A model generated the notes under the pieces. It saw nothing but the letters and a program-made list of their open reading frames with translations, did not search any database and was not told the origin of the DNA. Both the position numbers and the translations under genes were made by a program. Positions 1 through 6,280 of a DNA stretch of 7,188 nucleotides are shown piece after piece (position 1 is the first letter of the stretch; each line of letters begins with the position of its first letter). The DNA comes from Flavobacteriaceae bacterium. GTDB taxonomy: Bacteria; Bacteroidota; Bacteroidia; Flavobacteriales; Flavobacteriaceae. The DNA lies in NCBI GenBank assembly GCA_013042255.1, contig JABDQK010000115.1, positions 1 to 7,188 of the forward strand, written 5' to 3'.

Positions 1-263
1 ATAAGAACAGTGGCTTAATCCGGCATATTCTTGAGGTTATCAATATTTATACTGAGGAGTTTAGGAGAATTCCCAGTATTGACCGCACCCTTGCCAACAG
101 GTATCAACTGGAACTGGGAGACGTACAAAAGTGGCTGGGCATGACAAGATGGTCTCAGGAACAAATAAGTACGCAAGTTATTGAAAATGTAAAGAATACA
201 TTGCTTGATTTAAACCTAATATCCAATAAGATAGAACCCGGTCGTATCCTTACCAGTCTATAG
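1..263 (+). CDS. C-terminal fragment of a probable NMT1/THI5-like substrate-binding protein
   Basis: An open frame runs from the left edge (first full codon at position 3) to a TAG at 261-263 and gives 86 residues; the start is outside the window. Seen: the segment reads RHILEVINIYTEEF, then IPSIDRTLANRYQLELG, then KWLGMTRWSQEQ, and ends in EPGRILTSL. It looks like a soluble helical C-terminus with no membrane segment. From memory, this wording resembles the last part of single-domain NMT1/THI5-like (SsuA-type) periplasmic-binding-fold proteins found in Flavobacteriia and some yeasts, whose ligand is generally unknown. That assignment is recall, not a search, and the ligand-binding part is not visible. 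Its last 14 bp overlap the 3' end of ung on the opposite strand, so the two genes are convergent. That the frame is coding is more certain than the family name. Confidence 0.55.
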   Translation, partial: KNSGLIRHILEVINIYTEEFRRIPSIDRTLANRYQLELGDVQKWLGMTRWSQEQISTQVIENVKNTLLDLNLISNKIEPGRILTSL

Positions 264-915
264 GTGAAACGCCCTGAGTTTGCAATATTTCATTCACTTT
301 CCCAAAATGACCGTTCCCAAACCATAAACCGCGATTAGCACTAAGAGGTGAAGGATGCCCTGAAGTAAGAATATGGTGTTTCTTACTATCAATTAGCGGG
401 ATTTTCTTTTTAGCATAGCCACCCCATAACAAAAAGATCAGGCCTGATTTTTTTTCAGATAAAACTCGTATCACCGCATCGGTGAACTGTTCCCACCCCT
501 TTTTCTGATGACTGCCTGCCTCCCCTGCCCTTACGGTTAAAACCGCATTAAGCAGCAGTATGCCCTGATCGGCCCAGCGCTCCAGGTTTCCACTTTTGGG
601 ATAAGGAATTCCTCTGTCTTTTTCCACTTCTTTTAAAATGTTGATAAGGGATGGAGGATGCCTCACATCATCCTTAACCGAGAAACAGAGCCCGTTTGCC
701 TGCCCTGCTCCGTGGTAGGGGTCTTGTCCAATGATTACGACTTTGGTAGCATCAAAAGTACTATGGTCAAATGCGGAGAAAATCCTGTTTCCCGGAGGAT
801 AGCAGTTGTATTTGCTATATTCGGATTTGACAAAACTGACCAGATCTGAAAAATAGGGTTTATTAAATTCTGCTTCTAAATGTGGTTTCCAGCTGCTGTG
901 GATTTTTACCTTCAT
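250..915 (-). CDS. ung: Uracil-DNA glycosylase, family 1 (Ung)
   Basis: This enzyme removes uracil from DNA by cleaving the N-glycosidic bond, starting base-excision repair of deaminated cytosine or misincorporated dUMP; it acts in the cytoplasm and needs no cofactor. The 221-residue product has the normal bacterial length and is complete. Seen: the water-activating loop GQDPYHG at 63-69 with catalytic Asp65; Phe78 in GLCFSV, which stacks on uracil; LLNAVLTV at 121-128 with Asn123, which reads uracil; and the DNA-intercalating loop HPSPLS at 187-192 with catalytic His187. All residues that define family 1 are present, so activity is expected. The ATG at 915 fits the usual N-terminal length; no Shine-Dalgarno sequence precedes it, which is common in Bacteroidota. 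The gene lies 78 bp downstream of the lipoprotein gene on the same strand, and a candidate promoter in that gap suggests independent transcription. Its stop overlaps the convergent gene at the left edge. Confidence 0.98.
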   Translation of the reverse strand: MKVKIHSSWKPHLEAEFNKPYFSDLVSFVKSEYSKYNCYPPGNRIFSAFDHSTFDATKVVIIGQDPYHGAGQANGLCFSVKDDVRHPPSLINILKEVEKDRGIPYPKSGNLERWADQGILLLNAVLTVRAGEAGSHQKKGWEQFTDAVIRVLSEKKSGLIFLLWGGYAKKKIPLIDSKKHHILTSGHPSPLSANRGLWFGNGHFGKVNEILQTQGVSPIDW

Positions 916-938
916 TCGAACTGTAGTTACTTTCGAAT
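914..938. repeat. Perfect 7-bp inverted repeat across the ung start region
   Basis: Arms ATTCGAA (914-920) and TTCGAAT (932-938) flank an 11-bp spacer. One arm includes two bases of the ung start codon and the other touches the end of the candidate -7 element. Inside the spacer boundary lies GAAC-TGTA-GTTA (918-929), one base short of a GAAC-N4-GTTC dyad, and CGAAC recurs at 946-950. Symmetry between promoter and start codon is where a repressor operator or a start-masking hairpin could sit. Short inverted repeats also arise by chance in AT-rich DNA, and no binding protein is implied by the sequence. Confidence 0.4.
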
Positions 939-968
939 AAAAATACGAACAGTTGTCTCTTTCTCAAC
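938..968 (-). promoter_or_regulatory. Candidate Bacteroidota-type promoter for ung
   Basis: Read on the minus strand, GTTG (968-965) is followed after 19 bp by TATTTTTA (945-938). These resemble the Bacteroidota sigma-A elements TTTG (-33) and TAnnTTTG (-7), with the final G of the -7 element replaced by A. A transcript would start around 930-934 and leave a leader of about 15-20 nt before the ung ATG. The match is imperfect in AT-rich sequence, so this is a candidate only. Confidence 0.35.
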
Positions 969-993
969 TGAGTTTACAAGAGAAAATCAATTT

Positions 994-2076
994 TTATTGC
1001 TCAAAAACAGCAAGGGCTTCAAGTTGTTGTTCTGCCAAACGCTTTTGTTTGGCACACTCTTTAAGTGTTTCCAAATAACCGATGTGCTCTTTATTTTCTT
1101 CGTGAGTTTGTGCTAAAACAGCCCATTCAATAGCTTTCTCCAGGTCATTTTTTATCTCGTAAAGCACAGCCATATTATGACATGCCATGGCCCTGATAGC
1201 CGGTTTTTGATGATTGAGTTCCAGTTGCCAGAGTCGGGCAGCTTCTAACCAGTCTTCGTTCAAGACTGCTTCTTTTGCCTCTTCGATTCGATCAGAACCT
1301 TTTATATAGACCTGCCTTTCAATTGCCTTATTAACCGGCTTCAGCCTCATACCATAGGAGCTTCCGCTCCCTCGACTGACAGAAACCAGGGAGTCTGCCC
1401 TGTTGGTCATAGACCTCAATGCGCTAACCGCACTTTCTGCCTTTGCCTGCAGAACAATCTCTTCATTGACTTTAATTTCATCCAGGACTTTTTTCTCAAA
1501 TGGGTCATAGATACGCCATCCATTCTCAATCAAGGTCTCCAGGGTGAGTTCCCGGGCCGGGACCATTACAGCCATCCGCATCAGGTCTAATTCTTCCATG
1601 GAGGATTTCCTTTCAGTAATTCGAGTGTCTGTTTGATAGGAAGCCAACGAAAAAACAGCATCAAGTTTGTTTTCAAGACAAAGTCTTTCGAGTTCAGGCC
1701 ATGGAATCTCCTGTTGTTCGTTTCTCTTGGAATCCCAAATGGAATTGGCACTTTTTATAATCATAACGGTATCAAACCTTTTATCAGCCTGAAGTTCAGC
1801 CAACAGGCCTTCAATGGCGGCTTCTGTCCCTTCATTAGCCAGTTTCTGATCTGTAGCCTTAACCAAAGCCTCCAGGGAAGAAACCTGGTCTTTTGCATCC
1901 GATATGCCAACCTCATTGACAATACCAATGCGTTTGATATCTTTTGCAAGCGTCACAGGAGCAGGTTCCAGGTTGTATACCGTTACCGCATGAGTTGTTT
2001 TACAGGCAGATAGGAGTAATAATACCACCGCAATTGGAATGATGAAACGCATAGATTTATGGAATGATACTCTCAT
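994..2076 (-). CDS. Lipoprotein with TPR-like C-terminus, DUF6340-like
   Basis: A 360-residue exported lipoprotein of unknown function. Seen: basic residues, a hydrophobic segment at about 11-22, and a lipobox LSAC at 22-25, so the mature protein should begin at lipidated Cys25. Lys26 at position +2 and the absence of an acidic cluster after the cysteine give no hint of surface export, so an envelope location facing the periplasm is the simplest guess. Residues 36-150 contain EPAPVTLAKDIKRIGIVN and LDAVFSLASYQTDT, which resemble the N-terminal domain of Bacteroidota DUF6340 proteins (recalled, not searched). Residues 262-345 are helical with TPR character: NEDWLEAARLWQ, then ACHNMAVLYEIKNDLEKAIEWA. 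TPR modules usually bind proteins or peptides. The ATG at 2076 is preferred over the Met at residue 9 because an AAGGAG lies upstream of it. The gene is divergent from mutS2 and upstream of ung. No catalytic motif was recognised. Confidence 0.85.
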   Translation of the reverse strand: MRVSFHKSMRFIIPIAVVLLLLSACKTTHAVTVYNLEPAPVTLAKDIKRIGIVNEVGISDAKDQVSSLEALVKATDQKLANEGTEAAIEGLLAELQADKRFDTVMIIKSANSIWDSKRNEQQEIPWPELERLCLENKLDAVFSLASYQTDTRITERKSSMEELDLMRMAVMVPARELTLETLIENGWRIYDPFEKKVLDEIKVNEEIVLQAKAESAVSALRSMTNRADSLVSVSRGSGSSYGMRLKPVNKAIERQVYIKGSDRIEEAKEAVLNEDWLEAARLWQLELNHQKPAIRAMACHNMAVLYEIKNDLEKAIEWAVLAQTHEENKEHIGYLETLKECAKQKRLAEQQLEALAVFEQ

Positions 2077-2086
2077 TTGAATAATT

Positions 2087-2092
2087 CTCCTT
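2087..2092 (-). promoter_or_regulatory. Shine-Dalgarno sequence of the lipoprotein gene
   Basis: AAGGAG on the minus strand lies 10 nt before the ATG at 2076. It favours that start over the in-frame ATG eight codons further in, which has no such sequence. Clear Shine-Dalgarno motifs are uncommon in Bacteroidota, and none of the other complete genes here shows an equally good one. Confidence 0.55.
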
Positions 2093-2239
2093 ACAAGAAC
2101 ACCTTAATTCCCATATTTATTGCCTTCGACATTACTTCTAGTGGTGAAAACACTATTTCATGATGTGAATTCAATTTCCGATGAAATATGTACTTTGAAG
2201 CGGTCATGTGAAACCTTCAAAAAAATGCGGCTTATTGGC

Positions 2240-2247
2240 TACCTTTG
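2240..2247 (+). promoter_or_regulatory. Bacteroidota -7 promoter element of mutS2-DUF393
   Basis: TACCTTTG matches the Bacteroidota -7 consensus TAnnTTTG exactly and lies 16 bp before the ATG at 2264. Transcription would start near 2252-2256 and leave a leader of about 10 nt. It therefore argues against the in-frame upstream starts (ATG at 2225, TTG at 2120), which would lie outside the transcript. No good -33 TTTG is seen at the expected distance, so the element rests on the -7 match and its position. Confidence 0.6.
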
Positions 2248-2263
2248 TAGCTTGAGCTTGAAT

Positions 2264-4435
2264 ATGGACACCTATCTGAAAAAAAGTGTACAGGACCTGG
2301 AATTTGCCACGGTAAGAAAACAACTTAACGCTCGTTGTCATACTGAGATCGGGAAGAAGCATGCCTTGTCCCTGCAGCCTCTTACCGATGAAAAGGAAAT
2401 ACTCAGATTACTTGGGGAGTCTTCCGAGTATTTATCATCCTATACCAATAACAACCGCATTCCCAATCATGGCTTTGACGCCATTGGCGCAGAGCTCGAA
2501 TTATTGGAAATTGAAAATACTACCCTGGAATTATCGGGATTCAGAAGGATCAAACACCTGTGTGTTACGGTATCAGAACACAAGAAGTTTTTCAAAAAGT
2601 TTGTCGAATATTATCCGCTGTTAAAAGAGCTTACCGATACAGTACCGCTAATTAGCGAGATACCTGACCTGATTGATGGGGTTATCGATAAGTTTGGACA
2701 CATAAAAGATTCTGCTTCTACCGACTTGCGAAGAATCAGACAGGAGATGACAGTGGTCAAAGGAAAGATCAATCAGAGTTTCGGCAGCGCATTAAACACC
2801 TATCAGGCGTCAGAATTCTTAGATGAGATCAGAGAGTCTATTGTCGATAACAGAAGAGTCCTTGCCGTAAAGTCGATGTATCGCAAGAAAGTAAAGGGAA
2901 CGGTGATGGGTACTTCCAAGACAGGTAGTATTGTTTATATTGAACCCGATGCCGTTTCGAGATATAGCAGGGAATTCACCAATCTGGAATTTGATGAAAA
3001 AGAAGAAATTCAGAAGATTCTCAATACGCTTACACGGGAAATACGGCCTTTCAGGCCTGAATTAAGACAATTCCAGGACTTTCTGGCACATATGGATGTC
3101 ACTGCTGCCAAAGCGAAATACGCATCAGAAATCAATGCCATTAAACCCGAAATCAATCAGGAGAAGAGATTATTTTTACGCGATGCCTATCATCCGTTGC
3201 TATATCTCTCCAATAAAAGAGATAATCTTCCAACATTTCCACAAACTATTGAACTCCATCCCGAAAACCGGATAATAGTTATTTCAGGTCCAAATGCCGG
3301 AGGAAAGAGTATTACCCTAAAAACAATAGGCCTTTTGCAGCTTATGCTACAAAGCGGGATGCTGATCCCTGTTCACGAACGAAGTTCAGTACGTTTGTTT
3401 AAGACCATTCTAACTGATATTGGGGATAACCAATCTATTGAGAATCATCTTAGTACCTATAGTTACCGCCTGAAGAATATGAAGAAATTCCTGAAGAAGT
3501 GTGACAAAGACACCCTTTTTCTTATTGACGAATTTGGGACTGGAAGTGATCCGGAATTAGGAGGGGCTTTGGCCGAAGCTTTCCTGGAGGTTTTTTACGA
3601 GAGAGGATCTTTTGGAGTGATCACCACGCATTATGCCAACCTGAAAGCTCTGGCTAATGAGCTGCCCTTTGCCACCAATGCAAATATGCTTTTTGACGGT
3701 ACCACCCTGCAACCTACATTCCAATTGGAACTGGGGCAACCTGGAAGCTCTTTTACCTTCGAAGTGGCGCAGAAGAACGGTATCCCTTTTAATCTGATCA
3801 ACAAGGCTAAAAAGAAAGTAGAACGCGGTAAAATTCGGTTTGATGCCACCATCGCCAAATTGCAGAAAGAGCGACACAAGATGGCAAAAACGGGGAACAA
3901 ACTACAAGAAGAGGAAATCAAAGCCCGGGAAGAAGCCGAAAAACTTGAAAAACTCAATGCCAAAGTAAAGACCAAACTCGAGAACTATCAGGAGTTATAC
4001 GATTTTAATCAAAAGATGATTTATCTCGGGGAAAAGGTAAACAAGGTAGCTGAAAAGTATTTCCAGGATAAAAAGAAGCGCCCTTTGATATCCGAGCTGC
4101 TTCGCCTTGTGGAGACTGAGAACAGTAAACGCAAAAAGAAATCGGCAAGGGAGATACGGCAACAGGAAGTTAAAAAGAAGGCCGTGAAACAGGAAGTACA
4201 GCAGGAAGTTAAAACCATCAGAAACAAGAAAAAGCAAAAGGAAAAGAAAGAAAAAGTCGTGCAGAAAGCCAAACCCAGACCCGTATTCAAAATTGGTGAC
4301 AGGGTGCGGTTATTTGATGGCAAAGCCGTTGGAAGTATTGATAGCCTGGAAAAGAATAAAGCTGTGGTCAATTATGGGATGTTTACTACGAACGTAAGTG
4401 TGGAGCAGCTTGAACTGGTGGAAGGCAAGAAATAA
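2264..4435 (+). CDS. mutS2: MutS2-like ATPase lacking the Smr domain
   Basis: A 723-residue member of the MutS2 branch of the MutS family, ABC-type ATPases that dimerise on DNA. Known MutS2 proteins suppress homologous recombination by acting on branched DNA, or in Bacillus help split collided ribosomes; they do not do classical mismatch repair. Seen: a clamp/lever region at about 1-300; Walker A GPNAGGKS at 342-349; the SIENHLSTYS segment at 391-400; Walker B LFLIDEFG at 418-425 with Asp422 and Glu423; the switch histidine in TTHY at 454-457; a charged coiled coil from about 530; a lysine-rich stretch at 620-670; and a KOW/SH3-like end at 675-718 (KIGDRVRLFDG, KNKAVVNYG). The chain stops where canonical MutS2 would continue into its Smr nuclease domain, and the MutS mismatch-binding domain is also absent. 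The ATG at 2264 is chosen because the family N-terminus (SVQDLEFATV) begins there and a -7 element lies just upstream. It directly precedes the DUF393 gene. Confidence 0.93.
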   Translation: MDTYLKKSVQDLEFATVRKQLNARCHTEIGKKHALSLQPLTDEKEILRLLGESSEYLSSYTNNNRIPNHGFDAIGAELELLEIENTTLELSGFRRIKHLCVTVSEHKKFFKKFVEYYPLLKELTDTVPLISEIPDLIDGVIDKFGHIKDSASTDLRRIRQEMTVVKGKINQSFGSALNTYQASEFLDEIRESIVDNRRVLAVKSMYRKKVKGTVMGTSKTGSIVYIEPDAVSRYSREFTNLEFDEKEEIQKILNTLTREIRPFRPELRQFQDFLAHMDVTAAKAKYASEINAIKPEINQEKRLFLRDAYHPLLYLSNKRDNLPTFPQTIELHPENRIIVISGPNAGGKSITLKTIGLLQLMLQSGMLIPVHERSSVRLFKTILTDIGDNQSIENHLSTYSYRLKNMKKFLKKCDKDTLFLIDEFGTGSDPELGGALAEAFLEVFYERGSFGVITTHYANLKALANELPFATNANMLFDGTTLQPTFQLELGQPGSSFTFEVAQKNGIPFNLINKAKKKVERGKIRFDATIAKLQKERHKMAKTGNKLQEEEIKAREEAEKLEKLNAKVKTKLENYQELYDFNQKMIYLGEKVNKVAEKYFQDKKKRPLISELLRLVETENSKRKKKSAREIRQQEVKKKAVKQEVQQEVKTIRNKKKQKEKKEKVVQKAKPRPVFKIGDRVRLFDGKAVGSIDSLEKNKAVVNYGMFTTNVSVEQLELVEGKK

Positions 4436-4870
4436 ATGAATATGGAAATTGAGAAGAAGATAATTCTTTTTGACGGGGTTTGTAACCTGTGTAACAACTC
4501 GGTTCAGTTCATAATAAAACGAGATAAAAAAGACATCTTCCGCTTTGCGCCCCTGCAGAGTGAGATAGGTAAAAAGTTGGTGGCGGAAAGAAGGATAGAT
4601 ACAACCAGGATCGATTCCATTATACTTATTGAACCACAGATTGCGTATTACACCAAATCAGAGGCAGCCCTGCGGATATCTAAATCGCTTTCCGGATTAT
4701 GGCCTGTGATGTCTGTCTTTCTGGGACTGCCTTCCGGGTTTCGCGACTGGATATATGATAGGGTGGCAAAGAACAGATACCATTGGTTTGGTAAGCGGGA
4801 AGAATGTATGATCCCAAGCCCGGAACTAAAGGAAAAATTCCTAGCCTTTTCCGCAGATAGCAATACTTAA
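4436..4870 (+). CDS. DUF393 (DCC family) thiol-disulfide oxidoreductase-like protein
   Basis: A 144-residue protein of the DCC family (DUF393, Pfam PF04134), a thioredoxin-like group whose members are predicted thiol-disulfide oxidoreductases but mostly lack a proven substrate. Seen: the family signature DGVCNLCN at 13-20 with the CxxC pair Cys16 and Cys19; RFAPLQSEIG at about 36-45; and the conserved tail NRYHWFGKREECMIPSPELK near 112-131, which carries a further cysteine. No signal peptide is evident, so it should be cytoplasmic. The start ATG follows the mutS2 stop with no gap (TAAATG), so translation is probably coupled and the genes share a transcript. A second in-frame ATG at 4442 could also serve as start and would remove only two residues. 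The shared transcript does not prove a joint function with MutS2. The gene converges on the symporter gene. Confidence 0.9.
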   Translation: MNMEIEKKIILFDGVCNLCNNSVQFIIKRDKKDIFRFAPLQSEIGKKLVAERRIDTTRIDSIILIEPQIAYYTKSEAALRISKSLSGLWPVMSVFLGLPSGFRDWIYDRVAKNRYHWFGKREECMIPSPELKEKFLAFSADSNT

Positions 4871-4880
4871 GCCTGTTCTG

Positions 4881-6221
4881 TTATTTTTTCTTTTTCGGAA
4901 GTACTTCATCCAAATGGTCATCCCATTCCTTTACCTTGGGCACCAATTCCCGTCCAAGAGATTTAGATACCATCATGGAAACTGTGGCGTCGCCTGTGAC
5001 ATTGACCACTGTCCTGAGCATATCCAGGGGTCGGTCGACTGCGAAAATCAGGGCAAGGCCAATTGCCAGTTTATCAGCAGGAAACTCAATCGCCTCAAGG
5101 ACTATCACAAGCATTACCATTCCCGCTCCCGGTACTGCAGCAGAACCAATAGAAGCTAGTAGCGCCGTTAGTACGATCACCAGCTGATCGGTCAGGCTTA
5201 AGTCGAATCCAAGGGCCTGAGAGATAAAAACGGCTGCCACCCCCTGATATAAACTGGTGCCATCCATGTTGATAGTGGCACCCACAGGAAGCACAAAACT
5301 GGAAATATCCTTATTCACCCCAATGTGTTCCTCTACCCTCTCCATGGTAACCGGCAGAGTAGCAGCACTAGAACTGGTGGAAAATGCCAGGAGTTGAGCC
5401 GGACTTATCTTGCTGAGAAAGGTAAGGGGGTTGTATTTAGTAAACATACTGACTATCAGACTGTAAAATACAATCATCAATAAAAGTCCGAGAACCACTA
5501 CCCCGGCGTATTTTAATAGGGCCAGCAGCAGATCGGGGTCTCCGGAAGTAACCACTACGTTGGCCAGAAGGGCAAAAACGGCGACAGGGGCCGTAAGCAT
5601 GATAAGATCCACCATTTTCAGAACTACTTCATTCAGCGTATCGAAAAAGTCCTTCAGAGGTTTCGATTTCTCCTCACCTACCAGCAACATACAGATACCT
5701 AAAAAGATGGTAAAGAAAATCACCTGAAGCATCAGACTGTTATCACTCAGGGCGCCAAAGGCGTTATCGGGCACCATATCTTCCAGAAATTGCAGTGGCC
5801 CTCCTTCTTTCTGCCTGGTTGCTTCTTCTATTTTTGAAGTCACTTCAGTATTGGAGGCATAGGTATCCGTAAGTTTGGCAATAGTATCATCCGATATACC
5901 GTCCCCGGGTTGTAATACGTTCACCAATGCCAAACCAATGGTTATAGCGACTACCGTAGTACACATGTAAATTATAATCGTCCTTACACCGATATTTTTA
6001 AACTGAGAAATATCCTTGAGATCTGATATCCCTTTGATTAAAGACGCCAGGATTAGAGGAATGGCAATCAGCTTTAACAACTTCACGAAAATGGTTCCGA
6101 AAGGGTTTATCCAGTCCTGAACAAATTTGCTGCCCCAATCAGGATAGGTCATCACGAATCCGAAGATAATCCCCAGGACCATCCCGATTAAGATCTGCCA
6201 GTGCAATTCCAGTTTTCTCAT
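4881..6221 (-). CDS. Sodium-coupled dicarboxylate/amino-acid symporter (DAACS family)
   Basis: A 446-residue inner-membrane secondary transporter of the SDF/DAACS family (Pfam PF00375), which moves acidic amino acids or C4-dicarboxylates inward by an elevator mechanism coupled to Na+ or H+. Seen: hydrophobic segments from residue 8 onward; the serine-rich hairpin 1, STSSSAATLP at 281-290; NMDGT at 318-322, a sodium-site motif; hairpin 2, SIGSAAVPGAG at 357-367; and the TM8 binding motif with Asp400, Arg403, Thr404, Asn407 and Asp411 in NVTGDA. By recalled alignment, Asp400 and Arg403 correspond to GltPh Asp394 and Arg397, which bind the substrate amino group and side-chain carboxylate, so aspartate or glutamate is favoured over C4-dicarboxylates; this is inference. 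A polar extramembrane loop at about 105-150 is fairly long. The protein ends in KKKK. The gene lies 59 bp downstream of aroC on the same strand. No Shine-Dalgarno is seen. Confidence 0.94.
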   Translation of the reverse strand: MRKLELHWQILIGMVLGIIFGFVMTYPDWGSKFVQDWINPFGTIFVKLLKLIAIPLILASLIKGISDLKDISQFKNIGVRTIIIYMCTTVVAITIGLALVNVLQPGDGISDDTIAKLTDTYASNTEVTSKIEEATRQKEGGPLQFLEDMVPDNAFGALSDNSLMLQVIFFTIFLGICMLLVGEEKSKPLKDFFDTLNEVVLKMVDLIMLTAPVAVFALLANVVVTSGDPDLLLALLKYAGVVVLGLLLMIVFYSLIVSMFTKYNPLTFLSKISPAQLLAFSTSSSAATLPVTMERVEEHIGVNKDISSFVLPVGATINMDGTSLYQGVAAVFISQALGFDLSLTDQLVIVLTALLASIGSAAVPGAGMVMLVIVLEAIEFPADKLAIGLALIFAVDRPLDMLRTVVNVTGDATVSMMVSKSLGRELVPKVKEWDDHLDEVLPKKKK

Positions 6222-6233
6222 AGTCGTTGTTTA

Positions 6234-6241
6234 GTAAGGTA
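6234..6241 (-). promoter_or_regulatory. Weak candidate -7 element for the symporter gene
   Basis: TACCTTAC on the minus strand matches six of eight positions of TACCTTTG (the mutS2 element) and sits 12 nt before the symporter ATG at 6221. No -33 TTTG/TTG lies at a normal distance. If real, the symporter is transcribed apart from aroC; otherwise the 59-bp gap could be read through. Confidence 0.2.
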
Positions 6242-6280
6242 ATATACGGTATTGAAGTGTAACCGACTCCAATTAGTCCG

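Noticed and set aside
956..983. Interrupted hairpin (TCTCTT/AAGAGA with inner CTCA/TGAG) downstream of the lipoprotein gene, possible terminator
   Set aside because: The stem is AT-rich and bulged, and no T-run follows it directly on the minus strand; it also overlaps the candidate -33 element of ung.
1633..2013. Open frame antisense to the lipoprotein gene (126 codons)
   Set aside because: It is a shadow frame with no recognisable domain or promoter, while the minus-strand frame has a signal peptide, lipobox and ribosome-binding site.
2120..2263. N-terminal extension of the MutS2-like frame from a TTG or ATG
   Set aside because: It does not resemble the family N-terminus, begins at a weak start, and contains the promoter element TACCTTTG.
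4021..4371. Long open frames antisense to the C-terminal part of the MutS2-like gene
   Set aside because: They are rich in Phe, Leu and Ser because they mirror the lysine- and glutamate-rich coiled coil; no start signal or family resemblance.
6262..6280. Small GACT/AGTC inverted repeat between aroC and the symporter gene, possible terminator
   Set aside because: Only four base pairs and no following T-run.
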